Shown: in pieces, positions 1 through 9,945 of the stretch | Layout of the letters: the number at the start of each line of letters is the position of its first letter | How positions within the stretch are numbered: the first letter of the stretch is position 1 | Source of the DNA: an uncultured Bacteroidota bacterium | Lineage (GTDB): Bacteria > Bacteroidota > Bacteroidia > UKL13-3 | Reading direction: 5' to 3' | Length of the DNA stretch: 64,000 bases | Assembly (NCBI GenBank): GCA_903850915.1 | Contig: CAINMV010000024.1 | Location: 1 to 64,000 of the forward strand | The notes under the pieces: model-generated | Told to the model about the DNA's origin: nothing | What the model saw: only the letters and a program-made list of their open reading frames with translations | Databases searched by the model: none | Made by a program: the position numbers and the translations under genes

Positions 1-195
1 ACCACCAAAAACATCATCAATCCATTAACACTTCACCTAACAAAAAGTATCATGAATCTATCAATCAAAAAGCAGCTTAAACAATCAAATTATTTAACTT
101 AACTTCCTAAACTTTTGGTACAACAAATGGGGAGTATTACACAATTCTCCTTTTAGATCCATAAATACGCGTTAACAACCATTGTTTTTTATTTT

Positions 196-945
196 ATGAA
201 ATCACTAAAAATATTCTCTCTAATTTCCTTGCTAGTGTTGATAAATGCTTGCCAAAATGGAAACACTTCAAAGTCGGAAACAATAAAGAATGTTTCTGGT
301 GAAATCTCAGTTGATGACTTTGAGAAAAATCTTAATGCCAACAGCAATGCTCAATTAATTGATGTAAGAACACCTGAGGAATTTACAAGCGGACATTTAA
401 CCAATGCCATTAATATTAATTGGAATGGAAGTGATTTTGATGCGCAAGTAAAGAACCTTGACAAAAACAAGCCAACTTTTGTTTATTGCCTTGCTGGAAG
501 TCGAAGCCATGAAGCAGCTTTACAATTGAAGACGCTTGGCTTCAATAATATTTGCGAGATGCAAGGTGGAATGCGCGCCTGGAAAAAAGCAGGAAAGCCG
601 ATTGGGAATGACTCCAAAAAAACAGAGAACAAAGCACTTACAGTTGATGAATACACCCAAAAGATAACTTCTAACAAACTTATACTCGTGGACTTTAATG
701 CTCCATGGTGCGGCCCATGCCGAAGATTAGCACCAATTCTGGAAGAAATAAGTAAGGAGCAAAAGGACGATCTTGAATTAATAAAGATTAATTCTGATGA
801 CAATTCAGAACTTGCCAACGCCCTAAAAATTGAAAACCTTCCAACACTAGTGCTTTATAAAAACGGCAAGGAAGTATGGAAACATGTGGGATTTTTAGAT
901 AAAATTGGAGTGATGGTAGCTATTGCAGATGCAAAAAAACAATAG
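196..945 (+). CDS. Rhodanese-thioredoxin fusion lipoprotein
   Basis: A 249-residue envelope lipoprotein joining two sulfur/redox domains. The N-terminus is a lipoprotein signal peptide ending in LINAC (lipid-modified Cys19). A rhodanese domain covers about residues 36-135, with DVRTPEEF near the start and the active-site loop CLAGSRS (Cys98). A thioredoxin domain covers about 148-249, with WCGPC at 171-175. Both catalytic cysteine sites are intact. Family knowledge suggests sulfur transfer or disulfide exchange in the periplasm; the partner is unknown. The two domains in one chain suggest that the thioredoxin reduces a persulfide or disulfide formed on the rhodanese, but that is inference. 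The gene stands alone and converges on the giant PKD gene. Domain assignment is sure, physiological role is not. Confidence 0.9.
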   Translation: MKSLKIFSLISLLVLINACQNGNTSKSETIKNVSGEISVDDFEKNLNANSNAQLIDVRTPEEFTSGHLTNAININWNGSDFDAQVKNLDKNKPTFVYCLAGSRSHEAALQLKTLGFNNICEMQGGMRAWKKAGKPIGNDSKKTENKALTVDEYTQKITSNKLILVDFNAPWCGPCRRLAPILEEISKEQKDDLELIKINSDDNSELANALKIENLPTLVLYKNGKEVWKHVGFLDKIGVMVAIADAKKQ

Positions 946-1069
946 CTTAATTTGAGTTTATACAACTGGCCTTTTTAGGAGAAAAACAACATAAATGAAT
1001 ACGTGAATTGCGAGTTAATATTATCGAAATATAAATTCAATGTTAATACAATTGGTTAATAAATTTTGA

Positions 1070-4000
1070 TTATCGAACCAATATCACAGTTCCTTTCTTG
1101 CGCATTCCTTGATGATTTACATATCGTCCCTGAACTGACCAGACATAAGTATCTTCCGGACATTCTTTAGTATTATAGGTTCCATCCCACCCAACTTCAG
1201 GATCGTGAGATTCAAAGATTAGTTCGCCCCAACGATCATATACCTTAAATTCATAATCATCAACTATAACACCAAAGCCATCAGGTTTAAATTGATCGTT
1301 TATTTTATCGTTATTCGGAGAGAAGGCATCAGGAACGTAAACCTGTCCATCGGCAATAACTGAAATGTAGTCTACGAAAGTAATCGAATCAACGCAGCCA
1401 TCTTTACTGTATGCAAAAAGTTTAACAGAATATAATCCCGCTTTAGAGAAATGCACTTTAGGATTAGCCGAAGTATCAGTAAAAACAATACCATCATTGA
1501 TGCTGCTTATTTCCCATAAAAATGAATTGCCTCTTAAGGATAAATTAGTGAAGGTAACTTCACTTTTAGGCAAATAATTTTGCAATGGACCACCGATGAA
1601 ATTCGCCACTGGACGATCGAAAACTTGAATGTATGAGGACTTAATAGTATCGTCGTTCCCACTTGTTCCATTTACCTTTAATCTTACTGTGAACTTTCCC
1701 GGGTTATTGTAAACATGACTAGGATTCATCAGTGAAGAAATATTACCATCGCCAAATTCCCAAAAATAGTTTAATGCATTTGAACTTTTATCTTTAAAGT
1801 TTAAAGCTAATGGTAAGCATCCAACAACAACATCGGAGCTAAAATCAGCAATGGGGAGCGCCGGCATTACACGAATAAATCGGAATATAGAGTCTGAGCA
1901 GAAACCATTTGATACCTTAAGCTTGACTTTAAAATTGCCGGTATCTTTGTAAGTGTGCTGATCATTTTTTAAGGTGGAAGTAGTTCCGTCTCCATAATCC
2001 CATAAATAGGAGGCTGACAGTAAAGAGATGCTAGTGTTGGTGAAGTTAACCGTTGAATAAGGCAGCATCTGCGACATTGGAGTTGCAGTGAAGTCGGCTA
2101 TTGGAGCATCCATAATCTTAACAAGATTCAGATACTTCACTGAATCCAAGCAACCATCAGCACCCATAGCTATTAATGTAACAGTATAGCTACCACTAGC
2201 ACCATATACATGGGTGGTGTTGCGAATTGAACTTGCTTGTCCATCACCAAAATACCAGATTATTGTTACTGCATTTGTTGATGAATCTTTAAAGTTTACA
2301 CTTAATGGAGCGCAGCCTGTTATTTGTTTGCCCGAAAATGCAGCATGCACCAAAACATTAACCAATAAGGTCTTTCTAATAGTATCACTGCAACCAAAGT
2401 TAGTTTTCGCAATTAATGTAACCGTATATGAGGTGTCGTTGTATTTCGCAGAGATAAAGTTATGAAATGGATTCCTAGTAGTATCTGTGGTTCCGTCACC
2501 AAAATCCCAACGATATGAAGTTGCATTTATTGATGCATCGTTAAATTGGAAACCAGAATTACCACATCTAATGGGCTTGTTAAAAGTGAAATTTGCAATC
2601 GGCTTAGGGTAAACAGTAATTGGAATAATGGCAGTATCAAAACATCCGAAGGCATTATACGCAAGCATCATCATGGAAAATACCACAGGTGTATTGAAGT
2701 TGTTAATATAGGTGTGTGTTGGACTAAATGAAGTGTCGTTATAGGCATCTCCAAAATACCATTCGTATCGTACTGCTCCAATTGAATTATTATTGAAATG
2801 CACGGTAAAAGGATTACAGCCACTAGCTGAAGCAACATTAACTATACTAATTGGTGCAGTCTTAACCTTTACGATTCTTTTTATTGTATCTGGGCAACCC
2901 CATTGACTAAAACTTATCAGAGTCACAGTATAGGTACTATCAAAATAGTAAATATGTACAGGATTTATGGTGGACGTCTTAGGGCTGCCATCGCCAAAAT
3001 CCCAAATATACGAGGCTGCACCAATACTCATATTTAGAAACTGAACCCTTAATGGGCTGCATCCAGAGTCAGGAACAATAGCAAAATCTGCGAATGGGCG
3101 TGGTTTTACTTCTACGATGCTATAAAAAGTATCACCTTTGCAGCCATGTATTGATGTTGCAATTAGCTTAGGATAATAGAAAACAGAAGCATAGGTAAGG
3201 TTTTGATAGGCGTGACTAGGATTTGAAATTGTATCCGTTTTGCCATCGCCAAAATCCCAAAAATAGGAATAACCATTAATAGTTCTATTTACAAATTGTA
3301 CTGCAAAATTATGACAACCATTGCTAGGGACTAAATAAAAAGAATCTTGTGGTTTTGCATAAACCTTTAATATTTGAACCGAGGTATCGGAACATCCATG
3401 TTCGCTATATGCAATGAGCTTGATGATATAAGATGTGTCTTGAATTTTAGAACCTACAAAACTCACCGTTTCATTTTGATTTAATGATGTCCTTCCGTTG
3501 CCAAAGTCCCACAAGAAAGACATTATTTTAATACTTCCCGTATCTCTTGGAAACGAAACATTGTTAAAAGAAACTAAACCAGAACTGCATATAGCAGTAT
3601 CACTCATTACAAACTGAGATTTTGGTTTTGGATATACTCTAACCTGTTTAAAACTTGTATCTGAGCATCCAAAATTACTGTAAGCAATTAATTTAATTAA
3701 ATAAACAGTGTCTTTTAAAAATGATGCATTAAAAATGACAGACGTGTCTTTAACATTTGAAGTAAGGCCATTTCCAAAGTCCCATTTAAACTTCATGCTA
3801 TCTATTGGTAAGCCATTTCCGTTACTCGACGTGTTAATAAAATTAACAGTAAAAGGGCCACAACTATCCATTCGGCTCATAATAAAACTTGACTTCGCTA
3901 TAGGATGAACTGTTATTGATTTTACAATAGTGTCAGAGCATCCATTGATATTAAATACAATCAATTTTATTTGATAGGTAATATCACTATTTAGTGCTGC

Positions 4001-7000
4001 GGCAAAGGTAACTATATTGTCTTTTGCTGTTGAATACGTGCCATTACCAAAATCCCATTTAAATGTTAATGAACTTAACGGCAAGCCATTACCACTCGTA
4101 GATGTATTTGTGAATTTAACGGTAAACGGCCCACAACTATCGTTGCGACTAACAGTAAAATTAGCTTGCGGTCTGGCTGAAATAGTAATCGGCTTTACAA
4201 TTGTATCAACACAGCCTAAAACAGAAGTGCTTACCAAACGTACATAATAAATTGTATCTAAAAGACCTATGTTTGAAAACGTATGCAACGGGTTTGTAAA
4301 ATTCGAGGTGGTTCCATCTCCAAAATCCCAACTACTAGATACTGCTGATAAAGAATTATTTAAAAACTGAACAGCCATTGGAACACAACCATTGACAACG
4401 AAATTACTAAAATCGGACTTTGGTTTTGCCTTCACGGTAATTAACTTTCGAACAGTATCACCATAACATCCGTTTACTCCTTTTGAAATCATACTCACAT
4501 TGTATGTTGTATCATACAAATACCGACCTATAAATGTATGTGTAGGGTTTAGAGCTGAATCAATTACTCCATCACCAAAATTCCAATAGGATTTAGAAAC
4601 ATTGGCACTAAGATTATTGAAAGAAATGGTTAATGGACTGCATCCATTACTAATAGAATTAAACGTATCTTTAGGATTAGCATAAACCCTAAAGTTTTTT
4701 TGCAACGTGTCGGAGCAACCATGAGAGCTGAAGGCAATAAGTGTTATTTTATAAACAGTATCTTTTGTTGGTGTTCCTAAAAATGTTACTATTGGATTCT
4801 TCTGCGTGCTTGTTTGACCATTGCCAAAGTTCCAATAGAAGGTCATACTATTAATGGTGCCCGTATCTTTAGGAAACGATGAATTGGTGAAAGATACTAT
4901 TGCAGGATTGCAATTAGCGGTGTCCTGCATGCTAAATTGAGCTTTGGGTCTAGCATAAACTATTACATGCTTAATTATTGTATCAGGGCATCCAAAATTA
5001 CTATACGCAATTAGTTTAACTTGATATACCGTGTCACGCAATATCGACTCTTCAAATAAAATAGAGGTATCTTTAGTCAAAGAATTAATTCCATTACCAA
5101 AATCCCATTTAAAACTCATGGAGTTGACACCGAAGTTATTTCCCGGTGAAGAGGTATTGATAAATTGAACTCTCAAGGGGCCGCAGCTATCTGCTCGACT
5201 CATCGTAAAGTTTGCCTTTGCGTTTGGATGCACAACCAACGATTTTACAATCGTATCTGCACAATTGTGTTTTGAGAATGCAATTAGTTTTACAGCATAG
5301 GTTGTATCATTATTCGTCGCTGCAACAAATCGAACTGAGGTATCTCGAGCCATTGAAAAAACACCATTTCCAAAGTTCCAGATAAAGTGCATGCTATTAA
5401 TTGATTCTGTATCACCAGGAGAAGAGTAATTTATAAATTGAACTTTAAGCGGCCCGCAGCTATCCACCCGACTCTGGGTGAAGTTCGCCATTGGGCGAGG
5501 TCGAACATGTATTGGGATAGTTTTGAAATCATTACACCCTTTTGCATTAAATGAAATCAATTTCACATAAAAAATAGTATCACGAGAAGTATTGTTATAA
5601 AAGGTATGAATTGGATTTGGAAGGCTGGTCATTGGCGTGCCATCGTTAAAATACCATTCATAAAAAACAGCGCCTGAGCTTAAATTAGAAAAAGAAACTG
5701 GGAATGGATTGCAACTATCTAAACTAGTTGCTGTGAAATCAGCCACGGGATTAACAAAAGTACGAGCCTTCAATTCAAATGTGTCGCTTGAGCATAAATT
5801 AGTATTGGACGCGATCAAACGAACATTTAAAAGTGCTCCTTGAGATGCAATTAAGGTGTCGCGCAGAAAAGTATCTATTGAAACTAATGAATTGTTAATA
5901 TACCAGCGATATTGATTCGCGTTGGAAGATAAATTAGTAAAATGGAAGTTGAAAGGAAAGCAAACGGCGGTATCATTTACCGTAAAAAATGCTGATGGCT
6001 TAGGCTTTACAAAAATTGTTTTCTTCACTGAATCCATGCAGCCATTGCTATTATAGGCAAATAATTTTACAGTATATGAGCCCGGATTAAGATATGAATG
6101 TGCTTGAGAAGTATTTCCAATTACAGTGCTATTAGAACTGGCATCGCCCCACTGCCAAATAAATATATTAGCACCAGTGCTTGAATTTGTAAATAAAAAT
6201 GGTTCATTCATGCACTTCACGCTAGTATCTATTATGAAATTTGGACTTGGAATATTAACAATATTGAAATGTGCAGTATCATAAGAAGTACAACCTCTAT
6301 TTGTGGTGATTTGTAAAACTACATCATGTGCTCCCGGCGTAGAATATTGGAATACCGTGTTTTTTGAAAAAGCATCATAAATGCCATCATTGGTATAATC
6401 CCAAGCCCATTGTATAATTGTATCACCTGCTAAAGTATATGAAGAGTCGATTAACGCAGTAACCTGACCCAAACATATGGAGGATACCTTAATCTTAGCT
6501 TTTGGATTTACACTGACTTTAATAGAGTCGGTAAACGTTTTAGAACAACCCAATGTGTTGTAAGCAGTGAGTTTTACCGCATAGGTTCCTGGTAAAACAT
6601 AACGATGCGAAGTATCTTTCGAATAGCAAACCACACCATCGCCGAAATCCCAATGATAAGCTGTGATTGTTGAGTTTAGAACTGATGCATTTCCGTTAAA
6701 TGTAATCGTATTTCCATCACAAATATTGGGATATGGCGAATACGTAAATGAAACATTCGGCCGCTCTAGGACCAACACCGACTTTGTAATTTGCGAAATG
6801 CAGCCCCCCGAAGTAATCACCTCAAACTTCACATAATGAAGTCCAGCAGTTGGAAATTTGTATGCTAAATTCTTGATCGTATCTTGTGCTAGCAAAGTGT
6901 TGGTAACTGAATCGCGATAAGAAAACCATGTCATCTGATCGTTATTTAGCGATCCCAGGTAATGTGTAGCATTTGCATTAAAATGAGTGCTATCACCAAG

Positions 7001-8755
7001 ACAAACAGTGTCTGCAATAAAATCAGCTTGCACTCGATCATAAACATGAAATGTTACCTGTTGGCTATCCAAACCACAGGTATCATTAATTTTTAACTTA
7101 ATAGTATAAACACCTGGAGGATACGTTTTAGTTGGTGGATCCTTTAATGTTGAGAATGAGCTATCGCCGAAATCCCATGAATATTTGGCAAAAGGAGAAG
7201 CCCCTGTGGACTGATTAAACCCGCTTAAAGTGTAAGGATTGCAACCATTTCCAATTGGCAAAATGATAGCCTTAGGAGTTTCGTATACCTCAATAATCAC
7301 CCAGGCAGAAACGGTATCACAAGGATTTTTAGCTGTGCAACGTACGGTATATCGTCCTGCTTTATTAAAAGTATGGGTTACCGATTTGGCTGTGTCGGTT
7401 TGTGGCTGGCTTCCTGAAGTATCATCAAAATCCCATTTACGGGTGCGCAATAGTAACCCTGAAGTAACTGTGTCTATAAAATTGATGGTTAAGGGCTTAC
7501 ATCCAAATCGATGACTTTGAAAAAAGCCAGCTTTAGGCAAATTGGTAATAAATATCACTTGTTTAAATGTATCGATTCCGCAATCATTACTATCCAATAA
7601 CTTAACAGTATATTTCCCTGTATCTGGATATAAATGTGTTTGAGGAGATTTTAAATTAATCCATCCAGAATTTGTACCATCACCAAAATCCCAATAATAA
7701 CGCCTAGTTCCAGGCCTACAATTAAGTTGCGAGGCATTCTGAAATGTGAAGGTCTTTCCTTGCTTTTGAATACACTTTATCGTATCGGCCACTGTAATTT
7801 TGGCCCGATCAACGTCATACACTGAAACAGTTTGCCACGTTGTTGCCGATTGACCACAACTATTTTTAGCAGTAAGCTTAATTGTTTTATTGCAATCACT
7901 TGGTACTTCTGCAGTATCTCTTACATAGGTATGGTAGATGGTATCATTGAAGGTTTCTGCACCCATTGTATCAATTTGCCCATCGCCCCAATCCCACATG
8001 AATATAGTGGTGGCAGACGAATTAAAGGAGTTGTTAACGAACCTCACTGTAAAAGGTACACAACCATAATTACCACCAGCCGCAGGGGGCGTTAATGAAG
8101 CTGAGGGTATCCTTTCGTTGACCACCAATCCAAAAAGAGTGTCATTACAACCTCCAGAATCACTAATAAGCTTAAAAGGGAAATGACCTAATGTATAGTA
8201 ATTATGTTTAAGCGGAACTCCTGGCGGAAGTTTCAAACCTGTGGAGTCTGTAGACGTATCGCCCCAAATAATCCTAAAATTATATATCGTATCCACCACT
8301 TCAAATTGCATATTATAATTAATAATACTGCCAGCCGACTGAATACAATTGGTAAAATAAGGAGTCCAAGTGGGGAATGATCCTCCATCATGAATTCCAG
8401 GTGTATTCGTTTTAATAGTATCGACAACCACAAAAGAATCAATACAAAAGTGATTGGGTGATTTCGCCGTTAATTTAATGCGGTAAACTCCAGGACTATA
8501 AAATACATGAGACACATTTGTTAACCCAACTGAAGAATCTAACATGACACCATTAATATACCAATGATATTTAGAAAATGAGTTATCAGTTCCACCTGAA
8601 ATATTCATTAACGTTACACCCCTAGGGATTCCACAGCTATGCGTTTCAGTAATCATAAAGCTAGCGGTAACAAAGGGGCATGAGGCTGCCAGTCTTTGAA
8701 TACTAATCAAAGAAACCAAAAATAGCAATAAAAGAACTTTGTATAACTTATGCAT
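1070..8755 (-). CDS. Giant secreted PKD-repeat protein with type B T9SS C-terminal domain
   Basis: A secreted protein of about 2,561 residues. I chose the ATG at 8755 because it starts directly with a signal peptide (MHKLYKVLLLLFLVSLI); an in-frame ATG at 8788 is also possible. The body is about 28 tandem PKD/Ig-like domains of about 85-95 residues, recognised by repeated WDFGDG, WNFGNG or WYFGDG cores, each followed by a Y/F-x-V-x-L strand and a GC.DT motif. The last 85 or so residues form the gliding-motility / type B sorting domain: VPDAFSPNNDKINDQF, then VYDRWGELIFES, GWDGTYN and an ending in VILVR. Such proteins are exported by T9SS and act at the cell surface or outside, commonly as adhesins; that role is inferred. 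No catalytic domain is visible. Residues about 1027-1909 are a tandem duplication. The gene has its own promoter box at 8806-8813. Confidence 0.93.
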   Translation of the reverse strand: MHKLYKVLLLLFLVSLISIQRLAASCPFVTASFMITETHSCGIPRGVTLMNISGGTDNSFSKYHWYINGVMLDSSVGLTNVSHVFYSPGVYRIKLTAKSPNHFCIDSFVVVDTIKTNTPGIHDGGSFPTWTPYFTNCIQSAGSIINYNMQFEVVDTIYNFRIIWGDTSTDSTGLKLPPGVPLKHNYYTLGHFPFKLISDSGGCNDTLFGLVVNERIPSASLTPPAAGGNYGCVPFTVRFVNNSFNSSATTIFMWDWGDGQIDTMGAETFNDTIYHTYVRDTAEVPSDCNKTIKLTAKNSCGQSATTWQTVSVYDVDRAKITVADTIKCIQKQGKTFTFQNASQLNCRPGTRRYYWDFGDGTNSGWINLKSPQTHLYPDTGKYTVKLLDSNDCGIDTFKQVIFITNLPKAGFFQSHRFGCKPLTINFIDTVTSGLLLRTRKWDFDDTSGSQPQTDTAKSVTHTFNKAGRYTVRCTAKNPCDTVSAWVIIEVYETPKAIILPIGNGCNPYTLSGFNQSTGASPFAKYSWDFGDSSFSTLKDPPTKTYPPGVYTIKLKINDTCGLDSQQVTFHVYDRVQADFIADTVCLGDSTHFNANATHYLGSLNNDQMTWFSYRDSVTNTLLAQDTIKNLAYKFPTAGLHYVKFEVITSGGCISQITKSVLVLERPNVSFTYSPYPNICDGNTITFNGNASVLNSTITAYHWDFGDGVVCYSKDTSHRYVLPGTYAVKLTAYNTLGCSKTFTDSIKVSVNPKAKIKVSSICLGQVTALIDSSYTLAGDTIIQWAWDYTNDGIYDAFSKNTVFQYSTPGAHDVVLQITTNRGCTSYDTAHFNIVNIPSPNFIIDTSVKCMNEPFLFTNSSTGANIFIWQWGDASSNSTVIGNTSQAHSYLNPGSYTVKLFAYNSNGCMDSVKKTIFVKPKPSAFFTVNDTAVCFPFNFHFTNLSSNANQYRWYINNSLVSIDTFLRDTLIASQGALLNVRLIASNTNLCSSDTFELKARTFVNPVADFTATSLDSCNPFPVSFSNLSSGAVFYEWYFNDGTPMTSLPNPIHTFYNNTSRDTIFYVKLISFNAKGCNDFKTIPIHVRPRPMANFTQSRVDSCGPLKVQFINYSSPGDTESINSMHFIWNFGNGVFSMARDTSVRFVAATNNDTTYAVKLIAFSKHNCADTIVKSLVVHPNAKANFTMSRADSCGPLRVQFINTSSPGNNFGVNSMSFKWDFGNGINSLTKDTSILFEESILRDTVYQVKLIAYSNFGCPDTIIKHVIVYARPKAQFSMQDTANCNPAIVSFTNSSFPKDTGTINSMTFYWNFGNGQTSTQKNPIVTFLGTPTKDTVYKITLIAFSSHGCSDTLQKNFRVYANPKDTFNSISNGCSPLTISFNNLSANVSKSYWNFGDGVIDSALNPTHTFIGRYLYDTTYNVSMISKGVNGCYGDTVRKLITVKAKPKSDFSNFVVNGCVPMAVQFLNNSLSAVSSSWDFGDGTTSNFTNPLHTFSNIGLLDTIYYVRLVSTSVLGCVDTIVKPITISARPQANFTVSRNDSCGPFTVKFTNTSTSGNGLPLSSLTFKWDFGNGTYSTAKDNIVTFAAALNSDITYQIKLIVFNINGCSDTIVKSITVHPIAKSSFIMSRMDSCGPFTVNFINTSSNGNGLPIDSMKFKWDFGNGLTSNVKDTSVIFNASFLKDTVYLIKLIAYSNFGCSDTSFKQVRVYPKPKSQFVMSDTAICSSGLVSFNNVSFPRDTGSIKIMSFLWDFGNGRTSLNQNETVSFVGSKIQDTSYIIKLIAYSEHGCSDTSVQILKVYAKPQDSFYLVPSNGCHNFAVQFVNRTINGYSYFWDFGDGKTDTISNPSHAYQNLTYASVFYYPKLIATSIHGCKGDTFYSIVEVKPRPFADFAIVPDSGCSPLRVQFLNMSIGAASYIWDFGDGSPKTSTINPVHIYYFDSTYTVTLISFSQWGCPDTIKRIVKVKTAPISIVNVASASGCNPFTVHFNNNSIGAVRYEWYFGDAYNDTSFSPTHTYINNFNTPVVFSMMMLAYNAFGCFDTAIIPITVYPKPIANFTFNKPIRCGNSGFQFNDASINATSYRWDFGDGTTDTTRNPFHNFISAKYNDTSYTVTLIAKTNFGCSDTIRKTLLVNVLVHAAFSGKQITGCAPLSVNFKDSSTNAVTIIWYFGDGQASSIRNTTHVYGASGSYTVTLIAMGADGCLDSVKYLNLVKIMDAPIADFTATPMSQMLPYSTVNFTNTSISLLSASYLWDYGDGTTSTLKNDQHTYKDTGNFKVKLKVSNGFCSDSIFRFIRVMPALPIADFSSDVVVGCLPLALNFKDKSSNALNYFWEFGDGNISSLMNPSHVYNNPGKFTVRLKVNGTSGNDDTIKSSYIQVFDRPVANFIGGPLQNYLPKSEVTFTNLSLRGNSFLWEISSINDGIVFTDTSANPKVHFSKAGLYSVKLFAYSKDGCVDSITFVDYISVIADGQVYVPDAFSPNNDKINDQFKPDGFGVIVDDYEFKVYDRWGELIFESHDPEVGWDGTYNTKECPEDTYVWSVQGRYVNHQGMRKKGTVILVR
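3064..5709 (-). repeat. Tandem 1,323-bp (441-residue) duplication inside the giant PKD gene
   Basis: Two consecutive blocks of five PKD domains align with an exact offset of 1,323 bp. Anchor points: the DSCGP codons at 5456-5460 match 4133-4137, and those at 5183-5187 match 3860-3864. The order of domain subtypes is the same in both blocks: GC.P, S..DSCGP, MSR.DSCGP, M.DTA.C and P.D.F...NGC. The copies have diverged, so this is an old duplication, still in frame. Block edges are approximate. Confidence 0.85.
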
Positions 8756-8805
8756 TAAATAGTACATTTGGTTAATAAAGTGATTCAATTCGAGTTTGTT
8801 TATAG

Positions 8806-8813
8806 CAAAAATA
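8806..8813 (-). promoter_or_regulatory. -7 promoter box of the giant PKD gene
   Basis: Minus-strand TATTTTTG followed by C matches the Bacteroidota TAnnTTTG consensus. It lies in the 83-base gap between the methyltransferase stop and the PKD gene. No clear -33 TTG was seen at the usual spacing. Confidence 0.5.
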
Positions 8814-8871
8814 ATTTTAACATTCCCAACTAAAAATGAAAACCTATATTCAACATGTTCTCTTTTATATT

Positions 8872-9522
8872 CTACATGTCCTTCTTTCTAATTACAAAAA
8901 CCCCATCGCGTATCGGTAGTAATAATTTCTCAACACGCTTATCAGTGAAAATGAAATCGTTAAAAGCTTTCAAAGAAATCGTATCTTTATCGTTATCAGG
9001 CACTTGAGTGTTTATTACCTTTCCACTCCACAATACATTATCGGCCACAATAAGCCCCCCTGGACGCACCCTATCCAGTACCATCTCGTAGTACTTTTTA
9101 TAATTTCGTTTATCCGCATCAATAAACACTAAATCCCATAAATGGGGAATTAAGGGTACTATTTGAGAGGCGTCTCCAGTGTGTTTCACTATTTTCTTGC
9201 TAAAATCAGATCGATTAAAATAACTCAAGGCGATATCATTTAATTCTTCATTATTATCAATGGTGTGCAATACGCCATCAGGCGCTAAGCCTTCTGCAAG
9301 ACAAAGTGCTGAATATCCAGTAAACGTTCCAATCTCCAACACATATTTAGGATTCAACAGTTTACTAATCAAACTGAGCAAACGCCCTTGCAGATGTCCA
9401 CTGAGCATACGAGGCATTAATACGTTAAGATGCGTTTCCCTTTGCAATTCTTGCAAAAGCATCGTCTCAACTTCGGTATGAGCTTCAGCGTAATGTTCGA
9501 TGGCTGAGGAAAGAAATTGCAT
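8872..9522 (-). CDS. Class I SAM-dependent O-methyltransferase (CCoAOMT-like)
   Basis: A 216-residue Rossmann-fold methyltransferase of the caffeoyl-CoA / catechol O-methyltransferase family, near the usual length of about 215-230. Motif I is VLEIGTFTGYSALCLAEGL. HTIDNNEEL holds the acidic residue that binds the SAM ribose, and LVFIDADKRNYKKYYE followed by GGLIVADNVLWSGKV holds the metal-binding Asp, Asp-Asn pattern. In this family it methylates a catechol-type hydroxyl using SAM and a divalent metal; the substrate here cannot be told. Its ATG directly follows the TAA of the upstream acetyltransferase gene (TAAATG), so the two are almost certainly co-transcribed and translationally coupled. 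Confidence 0.92.
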   Translation of the reverse strand: MQFLSSAIEHYAEAHTEVETMLLQELQRETHLNVLMPRMLSGHLQGRLLSLISKLLNPKYVLEIGTFTGYSALCLAEGLAPDGVLHTIDNNEELNDIALSYFNRSDFSKKIVKHTGDASQIVPLIPHLWDLVFIDADKRNYKKYYEMVLDRVRPGGLIVADNVLWSGKVINTQVPDNDKDTISLKAFNDFIFTDKRVEKLLLPIRDGVFVIRKKDM

Positions 9523-9945
9523 TTATTTTCTAAAAACCATTTTATAGTGTGGTATGCTTGCCTCGTAAAAAATCTCCCCTTCTTTAACAAACCCAAACTT
9601 CTCATAAAGCGGCATCGCTTGCACTTGGGCATGTAGATAAATCATTTTAGGGCCTTGTAATAAAAGTTCATCAAGAATTGTTTCAAGTAAAGCCGAGGCC
9701 ACACCACGCTTTCTGAACTCTTGCAAAACAGCAAATCGCTCTAGCTTCACTCCTTTTTCGGTAACCCGCCAGCGAGCAGTGCCAGCAGGCTGATCATTAA
9801 CTCTAGCTAAAAAGTGAATACTTTCGTCATCAAACTCATACTCTTCGTCTTCTGGGCATTCCTGCTCTTTCACAAATACTTGCCTACGAATCTCAAGCGC
9901 TGCCTCAAGATCAACCATGTTATTAATTTTTTCCACCTGTACCAT
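9523..9945 (-). CDS. GNAT family N-acetyltransferase
   Basis: A 140-residue single-domain GNAT enzyme. The N-terminal part AALEIRRQVFVKEQ is typical of the ElaA/YitI-like group. The acetyl-CoA binding segment is LERFAVLQEFRKRGVASALL (R-x-x-G-x-A), and the C-terminal strand includes MPLYEKFGFVKEGE. It would transfer acetyl from acetyl-CoA to a small amine or a protein; the acceptor is unknown. It is the first gene of a two-gene minus-strand unit with the O-methyltransferase. No clear TAnnTTTG box was found upstream. Confidence 0.9.
   Translation of the reverse strand: MVQVEKINNMVDLEAALEIRRQVFVKEQECPEDEEYEFDDESIHFLARVNDQPAGTARWRVTEKGVKLERFAVLQEFRKRGVASALLETILDELLLQGPKMIYLHAQVQAMPLYEKFGFVKEGEIFYEASIPHYKMVFRK

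Noticed and set aside
1-195. Possible short coding sequence before the rhodanese-thioredoxin gene
   Set aside because: Only a 13-codon frame (from the ATG at about 52) and no promoter box were seen; nothing can be supported.
483-818. A 111-residue minus-strand frame inside the rhodanese-thioredoxin gene
   Set aside because: It is a shadow of the real gene; it shows no known motif and lies antisense to intact catalytic sites.
2214-8442. Open frames on both strands inside the giant PKD gene (for example 2214-2465, 7239-7514, 8233-8442)
   Set aside because: They overlap a long frame with clear PKD domains, carry no family motif, and their sequence follows the repeat structure of the real gene.
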